A model generated the notes under the pieces. That model was not told the DNA's origin and searched no databases. It worked only from the letters and a program-made list of their open reading frames with translations. From JBAVQS01 sp049694275 (GTDB lineage Bacteria > Chloroflexota > Anaerolineae > UBA4142 > SHND01), in assembly GCA_049694275.1 (NCBI GenBank), contig JBAVQS010000253.1, positions 1-52,383 of the forward strand: a stretch of 52,383 nucleotides of DNA. Reading direction: 5' to 3'. A program made the translations under genes and the position numbers. Positions 1 through 9,030 of this stretch are shown here, one piece after another. The number at the start of each line of letters is the position of its first letter. Position 1 is the stretch's first letter.

Positions 1-120
1 GGCAAACACCCCGGTTTCTAGTTATATTCCGCGCATCCATTTTGTTTCGTTTTAAAATCGAAAAACGCCCCCGATTTCAAACTTGAAAACGCCGATTACG
101 ACAAGCGCGCGCCGTTTTCG

Positions 121-2805
121 TCATGCCGGAATGACGACGCGAAAACCGATGTCCAGGTCCCAGTAGGCGGGGACAACCCAGATGCGATAGGTACAGCGGG
201 CGTTGTTCGGGTTGCTCCCCCACGAACCGCCGCGCAGAACCCGGTTGACCTGCTGGGTCTCATACCACGAGCCGGTCCACTCCCACACGTTCCCGCTCAC
301 ATCGGCCAGCCCGACCGGGCTGTTCCCCTCCGGGAACTGGCCGACCATCGTCGTCGAGGCCTGCTTGCGCGAATCGCTTTCCAACCAGGCGGTCCATTCC
401 AGGTCGTCCTGCCCACCCCAGAACGCCGCCGAGTTGAGCCGCCGGTGGTCGAATTTGTTGCCCCACGGGTAATCGCGTCCGTCGGTCCCACGCGCCGCGC
501 GTTCCCATTCCTCTTCGGTCGGGAGGCGGACCGGCTTGCCCAGCTCGTGCGCCAGCCAGTTGCAGTACGCCTCGGCCTCGAACCAGCAGAGGCTCATGAC
601 CGGCGCGAGAGGGTTGTTCCATTTCGGATCGCGCCAGAAAAAGGGCTCGCCCCGTTTTTCGGGCGGTCGCCGCTTGAGCCACTCTTGCAGGTTTTCGGGC
701 GCATGGCTGTCGTACGTGCCGGTCCGCCACGCCCACCCTTCGTCGCTCCAGAACTCGCGCCGCCGGTAGCCGTTCGCATCGCCAAAGCGTTGGTACTGGA
801 GATTCGTCACGGGATACTTGCCGATCTCGAACGGCTTGTCGAGCATGATCCGGCGCTTGGGGTCGCCGTACATGAACGGGCTGGCCGGAACCTGGACGAA
901 CGCGTCGAGGTCGGGCAGGACCCAGCCGGTCGCGCCCAACTTGAACCCGGCGTCGCGCTGGACCGCCGGCGGGAGTGTGCGCTCGCGGGCGGTATCCCGG
1001 AGCGCCTGCGTCACCGCGCTCGCGGCGGCGCGGCCCAGCCCCAGCTCGCCCACATCCTCCAGGCACGCGCCGGCCAGCAGGACATTCCGGCCCGCGTCCT
1101 CGCCGGAGCATTTCATCTTGAGCATCTCGCGCACGATCTGGCCGGCGACGCGCGGCTGCCGGTTCAACAGCCCCCACACGCCGACCGAGAGCAGGATCGT
1201 CTCGCGCCAGCCCGGGTCGGTGAGGTGCTGGCGGATAATCGCCAGGCTCTCCTCCACATCCAACTGCCCCTTTTGCGCCAGTCCATAGGCCGCCAGCATC
1301 TCTTCAAAGGTGAGATGGATAAAGCCGTACTGCCCGCGCCCGCGCTCGAGAAGAAGATTGGAATAGCGCCGCACGCTGTCGAGAAAGCCGCGCGCCCGTT
1401 CGCCCGCCGGGCCGCGCGCCAGCCCCCAGTCCTCCCCCATAAACGCCGCGGTGAGCCAGTTGCGAAGCGAGCGCTCCGAGACCAGCCCCGCGGTCGGGTT
1501 CTCCTGGCGGAGCCACAGCGCGAGCGGGGCCAGCACCATCAGCACCTGCAGGTAATCGACATCCGGTCCCACCTGGCGCCGGTCGAGCGAGCGCGCCTTG
1601 TTCCACGCCGTGATGAGCGTTTTCAGATACAGCTCGTACAGCTCGACGCGGTGATTGGGCAGGCTCACCCCCTGCCGCTTGATGAGCGCGAGGATCGTGA
1701 GGAGGAGCGGGTTGCTGGCGAGAGTGGCGACGCCGGGGTTGGCGTCGAGCGCCCGGAGCAGTCCCTCGCGCTCCGTTTCGGCGTTGGCCCGCGCCTCGGG
1801 GGTATCGCCGCTCGTGCTCTTTTCAAACGCCAGGCACCACTTGGCGGCGAACTGCTCGATGGCCGCGTGATCAAAATCGAGGAGCGTATAGAGCGCCCAC
1901 TCGGCGCTGAGCGGCGCTTCGCGATAGCCGACGATTCGGCTCGTCACGACGATACGATTGCCCGACGCGGCCGCCTCGCGCGTGAACGCCTCGACGCGAT
2001 GGACCAGCCGCGCCCGGTTGGCCTGTACCTCGTCCAACCCGTCGAGCAGGATGACCGCCTGTCCCTGCGCAATCGCTTTTTCAAAGAGTGGTCCCAACCC
2101 GGCGACGCCCTGCGATAAACCGGCAAAGTATTCCGGCAGGTACTGTTCGAGGTTCACGTCCTTGCGCGCCAGCGCGCCGGCATACGCATTGAGCGGCAGG
2201 AGAATCGGGAGGGGCGCATCCTTTTCGGCGGCGAGACGGAGCGCCAGGTATTTCAGGAGCGTGGACTTGCCCGAGCCGGGGTCGCCGATGACCACCACGC
2301 GCGCCTTGTCTCGCATTGCCGCTTCAATATAGACGGGCGCGGCCGGCACGACGGTGCGTTCGAGTGAGCGGAGTTCGTCGGGGAGATCGTCGGCGGTGAC
2401 CTTGCGGCCCGCCACCCGGCGCTCCCACGTCTCGCCCGCGGGGAGCTCGGGGCGCGCAACCAGTTGCACATAGACCTCCTCCAGGAGGAGCTCGCGCGTA
2501 AAGGTGTCGAGTTGGGGGATGCCTTTGAAATCGAGGACGCGATAGGTACGCCGGAGGTGTTCCAGATAATCGGCGCGCACTTGAGCGAGGTCGGAGGGCG
2601 GCGCGAACGCGGGCATCTGCAGTGCATAGGTGATGTTGATGGTTTCCGCGGTGACCTTGTCGCGACCGACCAGATCGCCCTGCACCCTGGTCGCCCCGGC
2701 GATATTCACGCCGCCGCTCTGAAAACGGGCGCCCAGGGATGCGCCGTCGCCGAATAGGATCGGCGCATTCCCGGTACTGCCTGCTGGTGAAGCATCCTCG
2801 CTCAT
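121..2805 (-). CDS. NACHT-type STAND NTPase with C-terminal FGE/SUMF1-like domain
   Basis: An 894-residue signal-transducing ATPase. The N-terminus (about 25-60) carries the GGVNI...GDLVGRDK pattern often seen ahead of STAND modules. The NACHT ATPase follows, with Walker A GDPGSGKST at 174-182 and Walker B LLDGLDEV at 253-260, then a helical winged-helix-like region. From about 645 to the end is an FGE-sulfatase-type fold (YPVTNLQYQRF, LPTEEEWERAARG, DVSGNVWEW, LRGGSW, GFRVV). By eye, the two catalytic cysteines of true formylglycine-generating enzymes after the RGGSW motif are Ser and Asn here, so the domain is more likely a ligand sensor than an enzyme. Start: ATG at 2805 behind GGAGGGAGAC. 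STAND proteins of this design act as sensors in defence or signalling; a defence role is inference. No recognisable terminator lies in bases 1-120 downstream. Confidence 0.9.
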   Translation of the reverse strand: MSEDASPAGSTGNAPILFGDGASLGARFQSGGVNIAGATRVQGDLVGRDKVTAETINITYALQMPAFAPPSDLAQVRADYLEHLRRTYRVLDFKGIPQLDTFTRELLLEEVYVQLVARPELPAGETWERRVAGRKVTADDLPDELRSLERTVVPAAPVYIEAAMRDKARVVVIGDPGSGKSTLLKYLALRLAAEKDAPLPILLPLNAYAGALARKDVNLEQYLPEYFAGLSQGVAGLGPLFEKAIAQGQAVILLDGLDEVQANRARLVHRVEAFTREAAASGNRIVVTSRIVGYREAPLSAEWALYTLLDFDHAAIEQFAAKWCLAFEKSTSGDTPEARANAETEREGLLRALDANPGVATLASNPLLLTILALIKRQGVSLPNHRVELYELYLKTLITAWNKARSLDRRQVGPDVDYLQVLMVLAPLALWLRQENPTAGLVSERSLRNWLTAAFMGEDWGLARGPAGERARGFLDSVRRYSNLLLERGRGQYGFIHLTFEEMLAAYGLAQKGQLDVEESLAIIRQHLTDPGWRETILLSVGVWGLLNRQPRVAGQIVREMLKMKCSGEDAGRNVLLAGACLEDVGELGLGRAAASAVTQALRDTARERTLPPAVQRDAGFKLGATGWVLPDLDAFVQVPASPFMYGDPKRRIMLDKPFEIGKYPVTNLQYQRFGDANGYRRREFWSDEGWAWRTGTYDSHAPENLQEWLKRRPPEKRGEPFFWRDPKWNNPLAPVMSLCWFEAEAYCNWLAHELGKPVRLPTEEEWERAARGTDGRDYPWGNKFDHRRLNSAAFWGGQDDLEWTAWLESDSRKQASTTMVGQFPEGNSPVGLADVSGNVWEWTGSWYETQQVNRVLRGGSWGSNPNNARCTYRIWVVPAYWDLDIGFRVVIPA

Positions 2806-2839
2806 GTCTCCCTCCGCTGAAAGGTCAGAATCAGGCTAC

Positions 2840-2871
2840 AGCCGGGCCGCTCAAGAGCGCGCAACCCGGCT
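2840..2871. other. stem-loop between STAND and hydrolase genes
   Basis: AGCCGGG at 2840-2846 can pair with CCCGGCT at 2865-2871. An inner CGCTC/GAGCG pair closes on an AA loop. It lies in the 143-base gap upstream of the STAND start on the minus strand. There is no T-run on either side, so it is not a standard intrinsic terminator. It may be a leader structure or simply chance in GC-rich DNA. Confidence 0.3.
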
Positions 2872-2948
2872 TACTCCTGAAACGCCCCTGCCGGGAGCCT
2901 TGTTCCCTTTCAGACCGGTTGGAGCATGAGAATCAAGTACTAGTGTTT

Positions 2949-4007
2949 TTAGGCCGCATCCAGGATGGCCTGGCCGATGGCCGGCGTGCCCCGGAGCAGC
3001 CAGCCGTTATCGGCGGTGCGGCTGCCGAGGATGGCCCAGGCGACCGCGCGCGCCGGGTCGTACCAGGCAACACAGCCGGATGCGCCCGCATGACCAAACA
3101 CGTCAGGGCTGGACCCATCGGGCGCCCAGTGCGGCTTTTTGTCGGCGTGGAGGTCAGGGCCCAGTCCCCAGGGGCAGCGCGCATACATAAAAGGCCCACC
3201 GTAACCGCCGGGCAGATCGCCTGTCTGGTTGCGGACCGCCTCGGCGCGCAGGGAGGCGGAGAGGAACCCGGCAGGGATGCCGGCAAACGCGCGGACGAGG
3301 GCGAGCGCGCCATCGGCGGTCGTGTCGAGGCCGCCCCAGGGGAAAGCGAGCGAGCGCCAGAAAGGGGTGGTGTAGGGTTCACGCGGCGTCCCTTTGCTCG
3401 AACCGCGCACGTCGGCCAGCGCAATCGGCGCGCGCGGCGGCTCGACGCCGAGATACCCTTCGATGCCGAGCGGGTCGAGCACGAGCCGTGCGAGCGCGCG
3501 GCGAAATGCATCGCCGGTCGTGCGCTCGACGACGATCGCGAGCAGGCCATAACCGGCGTTGCTGTAGAGAACGCGCGTTAGGGGCGGCGCGGCGAGCGGC
3601 GTTTGCAGGCATACCTGCGCCACCGCGGCCCACGTCAGTCCCTCGACATAGGGGGCCGCGTCCGGGTTGATATCCTGCGGGAGGCCGCTGCTGTGGCTCA
3701 ACAGCGTGCGCAGGGTAACGCCAGGCAGCGCGGCCGCGGCGTCGGGGAGATAGCACGCGAGCGGCGCATCGAGCGCGAGGAAGCCGGTATCTACCAGCCG
3801 GAGCACAGCGAGCGCAGTCGCCAGCTTGGTAATTGAAGCGACCGGAAAGAGACTGTCGCGCGCCAACTCATTCCCCGCCGCATCCAATCCTATAGTCGTC
3901 GCGACCGGCGCTTGTTCCTCTTTCGCCGCCACGATCACGACGCCGGGCACCTTGTAATGCGCGAGCACCGGCCCGGCCGCCTCACGAATTCGATCTTGTA
4001 GTTGCAT
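2949..4007 (-). CDS. serine hydrolase of the beta-lactamase/class C PBP family
   Basis: A 352-residue protein of the beta-lactamase-related family (esterases, DD-peptidases and class C lactamases share this fold). The nucleophile motif S-x-x-K is SITK at residues 58-61. The YxN motif appears as YSNAGYG, and the HxG-type third motif as GHAGASG near residue 330. No signal peptide is visible, so a cytoplasmic esterase-like role is more likely than a cell-wall enzyme; the substrate cannot be told from sequence. Start: ATG at 4007 with GGAGG four bases upstream. It lies 11 bases downstream of the CPBP protease gene on the same strand and is probably co-transcribed with it. Confidence 0.85.
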   Translation of the reverse strand: MQLQDRIREAAGPVLAHYKVPGVVIVAAKEEQAPVATTIGLDAAGNELARDSLFPVASITKLATALAVLRLVDTGFLALDAPLACYLPDAAAALPGVTLRTLLSHSSGLPQDINPDAAPYVEGLTWAAVAQVCLQTPLAAPPLTRVLYSNAGYGLLAIVVERTTGDAFRRALARLVLDPLGIEGYLGVEPPRAPIALADVRGSSKGTPREPYTTPFWRSLAFPWGGLDTTADGALALVRAFAGIPAGFLSASLRAEAVRNQTGDLPGGYGGPFMYARCPWGLGPDLHADKKPHWAPDGSSPDVFGHAGASGCVAWYDPARAVAWAILGSRTADNGWLLRGTPAIGQAILDAA

Positions 4008-4018
4008 ACAGCCTCCAT

Positions 4019-4702
4019 CTAGACCCGAAGGGTTTCAGAAAACCCTTCGGGTCTGGAACCCTGGTCTGGAAAGTACATGCGCCACCCGAGCGCCGAAAAA
4101 TCGACGACGATGTGGGCGAGAGCGACCCATAAAATCGTCCCTGTATGGCTGGCCGCCCAGCCCCACAACAACCCCAGAATGGCCGCGCGCATGGCGAGCT
4201 CGGTCCGGCCGCCGGGACCCCGATGAGGAAAGAGGGATTGCGGTACGAATTGCCAGAGCGCAAAGAACAATGACGGATAGAGAATGCCCAGCCAGACATT
4301 GATAAAGAGACTCGTGAACACGCCGCGCCACAACACCTCTTCTAATGTTCCATTGACGACCGCCAACAACGCCGAGAAGAGAATCAGCCGCGTGGTGGCG
4401 TTGGGGAGGAGGCGTGGGAAAACATTGACGAGCGCAATCAGGGGCGGGGCGAGCACGCAAATCGCTCCCAGCCACCACGGATCGCCAAAGGGGGATATCG
4501 CAGAAAAGCGCGCGAGCAATGCTTGCGGCCCAAGAAGAACCAGCGGAAAAATGAGCCCCCAGACGACCCAGTACAAGACAAAGCCGCCGAGGTAGCCGAT
4601 CTTCGCGCCGAAACGCCACGCCAGCCCTTTGAAAGCAAGGTAGGTTGTGATTAAAAGAAAAAAGGGCGCGAGCAGCGCGATTTGCCAGGCGGGCATATTC
4701 AT
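4019..4702 (-). CDS. CPBP family intramembrane metalloprotease
   Basis: A 227-residue multi-pass membrane protein. It has the CPBP (CAAX protease/bacteriocin-processing) signature: EE at 121-122 with R126 (EEVLWR), and downstream histidines H185 and H197 in helical segments (LAHIVVDF). Members are glutamate-type intramembrane proteases related to Rce1; bacterial roles include bacteriocin self-immunity and membrane-protein processing, and the substrate here is unknown. Start: ATG at 4702 after GAGGAATAG. The last 11 residues (RPEGFSETLRV) are encoded by a perfect palindrome, so the natural C-terminus was probably altered by insertion of a repeat. It is divergent from the odhA gene across a 102-base promoter region. 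Confidence 0.85.
   Translation of the reverse strand: MNMPAWQIALLAPFFLLITTYLAFKGLAWRFGAKIGYLGGFVLYWVVWGLIFPLVLLGPQALLARFSAISPFGDPWWLGAICVLAPPLIALVNVFPRLLPNATTRLILFSALLAVVNGTLEEVLWRGVFTSLFINVWLGILYPSLFFALWQFVPQSLFPHRGPGGRTELAMRAAILGLLWGWAASHTGTILWVALAHIVVDFSALGWRMYFPDQGSRPEGFSETLRV
4021..4054. repeat. perfect 15-bp inverted repeat (REP/MITE-like palindrome)
   Basis: AGACCCGAAGGGTTT at 4021-4035 is exactly mirrored at 4040-4054 around a four-base loop. It overlaps the stop codon of the CPBP gene and encodes its final 11 residues. There is no U-run, so it does not look like a classical terminator, although the stable stem could act as a transcript end or RNA-stability element. Only one copy is present in this window. 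Confidence 0.7.
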
Positions 4703-4750
4703 CTATTCCTCATTCTTTATGTTGGCCCATTCTATCACCATACGCGGTGT

Positions 4751-4756
4751 TATAAT
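4751..4756 (+). promoter_or_regulatory. candidate -10 box for the odhA operon
   Basis: TATAAT at 4751-4756 lies 48 bases before the chosen odhA start, in the gap divergent from the CPBP gene. The nearest -35-like element, TTGGCC at 4722, is 23 bases away, too far for a standard promoter. The call rests mainly on the -10 hexamer. Confidence 0.35.
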
Positions 4757-4804
4757 GAACTCGATTGTGAATACGCTCTACCGTCGAAACAGATTGGATG
4801 CAGT

Positions 4805-7606
4805 ATGAGCATGAACCTGGAACAAGAATTTCACGGGCCGAATGCCGGCTATGTCCTCGAGTTATACGACCGTTATCGAGCAAACCCCGATTCCGTGGAC
4901 GCCGCGACGCGCGCCTTTTTTCGGAACTGGACGCCGCCAAAAGAAACACCGTTCACAAGCGCAGGCATTACCCCTACCCGGCCTGCAAGCGGCCAGGACA
5001 AGCTCGTCGGTGCGGTCAACCTCGCCCAGTCCATTCGCGCCTATGGCCACCTTGCGGCAACCCTCGATCCGCTCCGCGGTCACCCGCGCGGCGACCCCGC
5101 GCTAGAGCTTGCCACGCACGGGGTGACCGAGGCAGACCTCCGGCAATTGCCCGCCAGCCTGATTGGCGGGCCGGTCGCCGAGCGCGCACAGAATGCGTGG
5201 GAGGCAATCCAGGCGCTCCGCGCGATCTATTCCGCCACGACCGGTTACAGCTATGAACACATTCACGATCCGGAGGAACGGGCCTGGCTGCGCGACGCCG
5301 CCGAGTCCCGCCGCTTTTACCCCACGCCTCAAACATTCAGCCCGGTCGGGATGCTGGAACGATTAACCGGCGTCGAGGCGTTTGAGCATTTCCTCCACCG
5401 GACCTTTCCGGGCAAGACGCGCTTTTCGCTCGAAGGGCTCGACCTGCTCGTGCCGATGCTGGACGAAATGATCTGCGACGCGGCAGGCGCGGGCATCCAC
5501 AACATTCTGCTCGGGATGGCGCACCGCGGTCGCCTGAACGTCATGGCGAACGTGCTGCACAAACCCTATCGCCAGATCTTTGCCGAGTTCCGCGATCCCG
5601 CCTATGCGCGCGACATGACCGCCCGTGAAGAGTTGGGGTGGACCGGCGATGTCCGCTATCACCTCGGCCTGCGTGCTCCGGTTGAGGATGGGCAGGCGGT
5701 CCCCATGATCATCACCCTCCCACCCAATCCGAGCCATCTCGAAACCATCAACCCGGTCGTCGAAGGAATGGCCCGCGCGGCCGGCGCCAACACCGATCAA
5801 CCCGGCGCGCCCCGGTTCAATCCCTCCATTTCGCTCCCGGTCCTGATCCACGGCGATGCGGCCTTTCCGGGTGAAGGGATCGTCGCCGAAACGCTCAACC
5901 TCTCGCGCCTCCCCGGCTATCAGACCGGCGGCACGATTCATATCATTGCCAACAACCAGTTGGGCTATACGACCACGCCGCGCCAGGGCCGAAGCACCCT
6001 CTATGCGAGCGACCTCGCCAAGGGGTTCGAGATTCCGGTCGTGCACGTGAATGCGGACGACGTCGAGGCGTGCGTACAGGCAGCCCGGCTCGCCTCGGCC
6101 TACCGCGCCCGCTTTCACAAGGATTTTCTCATCGACCTCGTCGGCTATCGCCGCTATGGGCACAACGAGGGGGACGAACCAACCTTTACCCAGCCCCTGA
6201 TGTACGACAAAATTCAAAATCATCCGACCGTGCGCGCCCTCTGGGCGCAGGCATTGATCGACCGCGGGCTCGTCGAGCCGGATGCCCCGGACAAGCTCGT
6301 GCGCCAGGATTTGCAGCAATTGCAAGAGATCGTCGAGTCGGTCAAGCCGGAAGAGGACCTGGTCGAGCCGCAGCCGGCCGTCCCCCCGCACGGGGCGGCG
6401 CGCAAGGTCAAGACCGCCGTTCCAATCGACGAACTGCGCGCCTTGAATGATGCACTGCTCCTGGTCCCGGAGGGATTTACGCTCAACCCCAAGCTGGAGC
6501 GTATCTACAAGCGCCGCCATCAGGCCATGGCAACCCCCGATGAGCGGGCAATTGACTGGGCGACCGGCGAGCAATTGGCCTTCGCCTCCATCCTCGCCGC
6601 GGGCACCCCTATCCGCCTGACCGGCGAAGATGTCGGGCGCGGCACCTTTGGCCATCGCCACGCCGTGTGGCACGACGTCAAGACCGGCGAGACGCATGTC
6701 CCCTTGCAGGCGCTCCCCCCGGCGCGCGCCGCGTTCGAGATTTACGACAGTCCCCTCACCGAAGCGGCGGTGATCGGATACGAGTACGGCTATAACGTGC
6801 AGAACCCGTCGCGGCTGGTCCTGTGGGAAGCGCAGTACGGCGATTTCGTCAACATGGCGCAGGTGATGCTCGACGAGTTTGTAACCTCGGCACGCGCGAA
6901 ATGGGGACAGACGCCCTCGCTTGTCCTCCTCCTCCCCCACGCCTGGGAGGGACAGGGACCCGACCATTCGGGCGGGCGGCTGGAGCGCTTTTTGGAATTG
7001 GCGGCGGATACCAACCTGCGGGTCGCCTATCCGACGACGGCAGCGCAGTACTTTCACCTGCTCCGCCGCCAGTCCCTGCTCCTGGAGACGGATCCCCTGC
7101 CCCTTATCGTGATGACCCCCAAGGGGCTTCTCCGTCACGCCTCCTCTCTTTCGACACTGCGCGAGCTCGCCGAAGGGAACTGGCAACGGGTATTGGAGGA
7201 GGCCGGGGTGCGCACTCACGCCGAAGAGATTCGCTCCCTCATCCTCTGCAGCGGCAAGGTCTATGTGGACCTGACCGCGAGCGAACAGCACAAGGAGGCA
7301 GCGGGACTTGCCGTCGTGCGCGTCGAGCAGCTCTATCCCTTCCCGGTGGAAGAACTGAGCGAGATACTGAACGCCTATCCGCGCTTGAAGCAGGTCATCT
7401 GGCTCCAGGAAGAGCCCGAGAACATGGGCGCCTGGCCATTCGTCCAGTCGCGCCTCGCCGAGCTCATCGCCGGGCGCTGGCCCCTCCGCTCTATCGGCCG
7501 CCCTCCGAATTCCAGCCCGGCCGAAGGCTCGACGACCTGGCACAACATCAATCAAAAGCAGCTCATCGCGCGGGTATATGAGTCGCATCGTCTTGTCGTC
7601 GAATAG
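4805..7606 (+). CDS. odhA: 2-oxoglutarate dehydrogenase E1 component
   Basis: A 933-residue thiamine-diphosphate enzyme (also named SucA) that decarboxylates 2-oxoglutarate and passes the succinyl group to the lipoyl E2, feeding the TCA cycle. The N-terminus (GPNAGYVLELYDRY...AATRAFF) is the typical E1o E2-binding segment. Other marks are HRGRLNVMANV, NPSHLE, HGDAAFPGEG, the TPP region around NNQLGYTT, and a C-terminal LLPHAWEGQGPDHSGGRLERFL. Its length equals that of E. coli SucA. An in-frame reading upstream of 4805 has no homologous look, so ATG 4805 (MSMNLEQEF) is preferred; ATG 4811 is possible. The E2 gene follows after 48 bases. No E3 (lipoamide dehydrogenase) gene is in the window. 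Confidence 0.96.
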   Translation: MSMNLEQEFHGPNAGYVLELYDRYRANPDSVDAATRAFFRNWTPPKETPFTSAGITPTRPASGQDKLVGAVNLAQSIRAYGHLAATLDPLRGHPRGDPALELATHGVTEADLRQLPASLIGGPVAERAQNAWEAIQALRAIYSATTGYSYEHIHDPEERAWLRDAAESRRFYPTPQTFSPVGMLERLTGVEAFEHFLHRTFPGKTRFSLEGLDLLVPMLDEMICDAAGAGIHNILLGMAHRGRLNVMANVLHKPYRQIFAEFRDPAYARDMTAREELGWTGDVRYHLGLRAPVEDGQAVPMIITLPPNPSHLETINPVVEGMARAAGANTDQPGAPRFNPSISLPVLIHGDAAFPGEGIVAETLNLSRLPGYQTGGTIHIIANNQLGYTTTPRQGRSTLYASDLAKGFEIPVVHVNADDVEACVQAARLASAYRARFHKDFLIDLVGYRRYGHNEGDEPTFTQPLMYDKIQNHPTVRALWAQALIDRGLVEPDAPDKLVRQDLQQLQEIVESVKPEEDLVEPQPAVPPHGAARKVKTAVPIDELRALNDALLLVPEGFTLNPKLERIYKRRHQAMATPDERAIDWATGEQLAFASILAAGTPIRLTGEDVGRGTFGHRHAVWHDVKTGETHVPLQALPPARAAFEIYDSPLTEAAVIGYEYGYNVQNPSRLVLWEAQYGDFVNMAQVMLDEFVTSARAKWGQTPSLVLLLPHAWEGQGPDHSGGRLERFLELAADTNLRVAYPTTAAQYFHLLRRQSLLLETDPLPLIVMTPKGLLRHASSLSTLRELAEGNWQRVLEEAGVRTHAEEIRSLILCSGKVYVDLTASEQHKEAAGLAVVRVEQLYPFPVEELSEILNAYPRLKQVIWLQEEPENMGAWPFVQSRLAELIAGRWPLRSIGRPPNSSPAEGSTTWHNINQKQLIARVYESHRLVVE

Positions 7607-7654
7607 CCGCGCGGGTTTCGAATAGCAGGTAGAACTGTCAGCAGGGAGTGAAAC

Positions 7655-8986
7655 ATGGCCATTCATATTACCGTTCCGGAATTGGGTGAATCTGTGGTCG
7701 AAGCGACCGTGCTGCGCTGGCTCAAGCAAACTGGAGAGCCGGTGGCGGCGGGTGAGGTATTGGTCGAGCTCGAAACGGAAAAGGTCAACCTGCAAGTGAG
7801 CGCCGAACAGGGCGGCATCCTCGGACGCATCCTCCACCTCGCAGGCGATAACGTCAAGATTGGCGAGGTCCTGGGAGAAATCCAAGAGACCGCCGACGGA
7901 CAACCACCGACCGCAGCGGGGCAGGCGAGCGCGGCGCAAGGAAAACGAGCTGCCGACGGCGACCGAGAGTCCCTGCGGGACCAACCGCCGACCGCGGAAA
8001 AGCAAACCACGCCCGCGAGTCATCCGCCTGAGCATCCGGACCGCGAGACGAACGGCGAGCCGCCGCGCGCTGCGCCGGAAGCGACGCCCGTCGCCAGGCG
8101 CTACGCGCAAGAGTATGGCGTGGACCTGGCCCAAGTCCCTTCCGCTTCATCCGACGGCCGCATCACCAAGCAGGACGTACAGCAGTACGTTGAGCGGAAC
8201 AAGGGCGAGCCCACACCCGCCGCGACCCAACCGCTAACTGCTATCGGTCAACAGGTAACCGTTACCCCCCAGCCGCTAACAACGAATCCCAGCGAAGACC
8301 GCGTCCACATGTCCCGCCGGCGGCAGACCATTGCGCGGCGGATGGTCGAGGCGCAACACCAGGCGGCGATTCTGACGACGTTCAACGAGATCGATATGAC
8401 CGAGGTGATCGCCCTGCGCCAGCGTTTCCGCGACCCCTTCAAGCAGCGCTATGGGATCGGGCTTGGCTTTACCTCCTTCTTTGTCAAGGTGGCCATCGGC
8501 GCGCTCAAGGACTTTCCGCGTCTCAACGCCGAGGTCCAGGGCGACGAGATGATCCTGAAACACTATTACGACATCGGAATCGCAGTCGGCGCGGCGGAAG
8601 GGCTGGTCGTGCCGGTCCTCCGCGAGGCCGACCGGCTGTCCTTCGTCGAGATCGAAAAACGGATCGGCGAGTTTGCTAAAAAGGCCGAAGCGGGGACGCT
8701 CTCCATCGAGGACCTGCGCGGCGGCACCTTTACCATCACGAACGGCGGCGTCTTTGGCTCGCTGATGAGCACACCGATTCTCAACCTACCCCAGGTCGGT
8801 ATCCTCGGCCTGCACAAGATTGAGGAGCGCCCGGTCGCCCGCGAGGATCAGGTCGTCATCCGCCCGATGATGTACGTCGCGCTCAGCTACGACCATCGCA
8901 TCGTGGACGGCCGCGAGGCGGTCCAGTTCCTCGTACGCGTCAAGCAGTTGATCGAAGACCCGGCGGCGCTATTACTGGAAGGATAG
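7655..8986 (+). CDS. odhB: dihydrolipoyllysine succinyltransferase, E2 of 2-oxoglutarate dehydrogenase
   Basis: A 443-residue E2 acyltransferase (also SucB). The N-terminal lipoyl domain has the lipoylated lysine at K43 (ELETEKVNLQV). An Ala/Pro/Glu-rich linker follows, then a peripheral subunit-binding domain (ATPVARRYAQEYGVDL...GRITKQDV), a second linker, and the catalytic core ending in SYDHRIVDGREAV (catalytic His about 414, Asp 418). It forms the core of the 2-oxoglutarate dehydrogenase complex with the E1 encoded just upstream. Start: ATG 7655 after GGGAG. The linkers contain a repeated Pro-Pro-Thr-Ala pattern (QPPTAAGQ, QPPTAEKQ), suggesting linker expansion by small duplications. Confidence 0.95.
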   Translation: MAIHITVPELGESVVEATVLRWLKQTGEPVAAGEVLVELETEKVNLQVSAEQGGILGRILHLAGDNVKIGEVLGEIQETADGQPPTAAGQASAAQGKRAADGDRESLRDQPPTAEKQTTPASHPPEHPDRETNGEPPRAAPEATPVARRYAQEYGVDLAQVPSASSDGRITKQDVQQYVERNKGEPTPAATQPLTAIGQQVTVTPQPLTTNPSEDRVHMSRRRQTIARRMVEAQHQAAILTTFNEIDMTEVIALRQRFRDPFKQRYGIGLGFTSFFVKVAIGALKDFPRLNAEVQGDEMILKHYYDIGIAVGAAEGLVVPVLREADRLSFVEIEKRIGEFAKKAEAGTLSIEDLRGGTFTITNGGVFGSLMSTPILNLPQVGILGLHKIEERPVAREDQVVIRPMMYVALSYDHRIVDGREAVQFLVRVKQLIEDPAALLLEG

Positions 8987-9030
8987 AGGTGTTCCATTAC
9001 CCTTGCGCAAACCCTTGAGGGAGTAGACCC

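Noticed and set aside
5363..8134. A 923-codon open frame on the minus strand opposite odhA and odhB
   Set aside because: Low-complexity, Arg/Gly-rich translation with no domain; it mirrors the codon bias of two certain genes on the other strand. Similar antisense frames at 445-2118, 34627-36471, 44760-46487 and 47160-48896 were rejected for the same reason.
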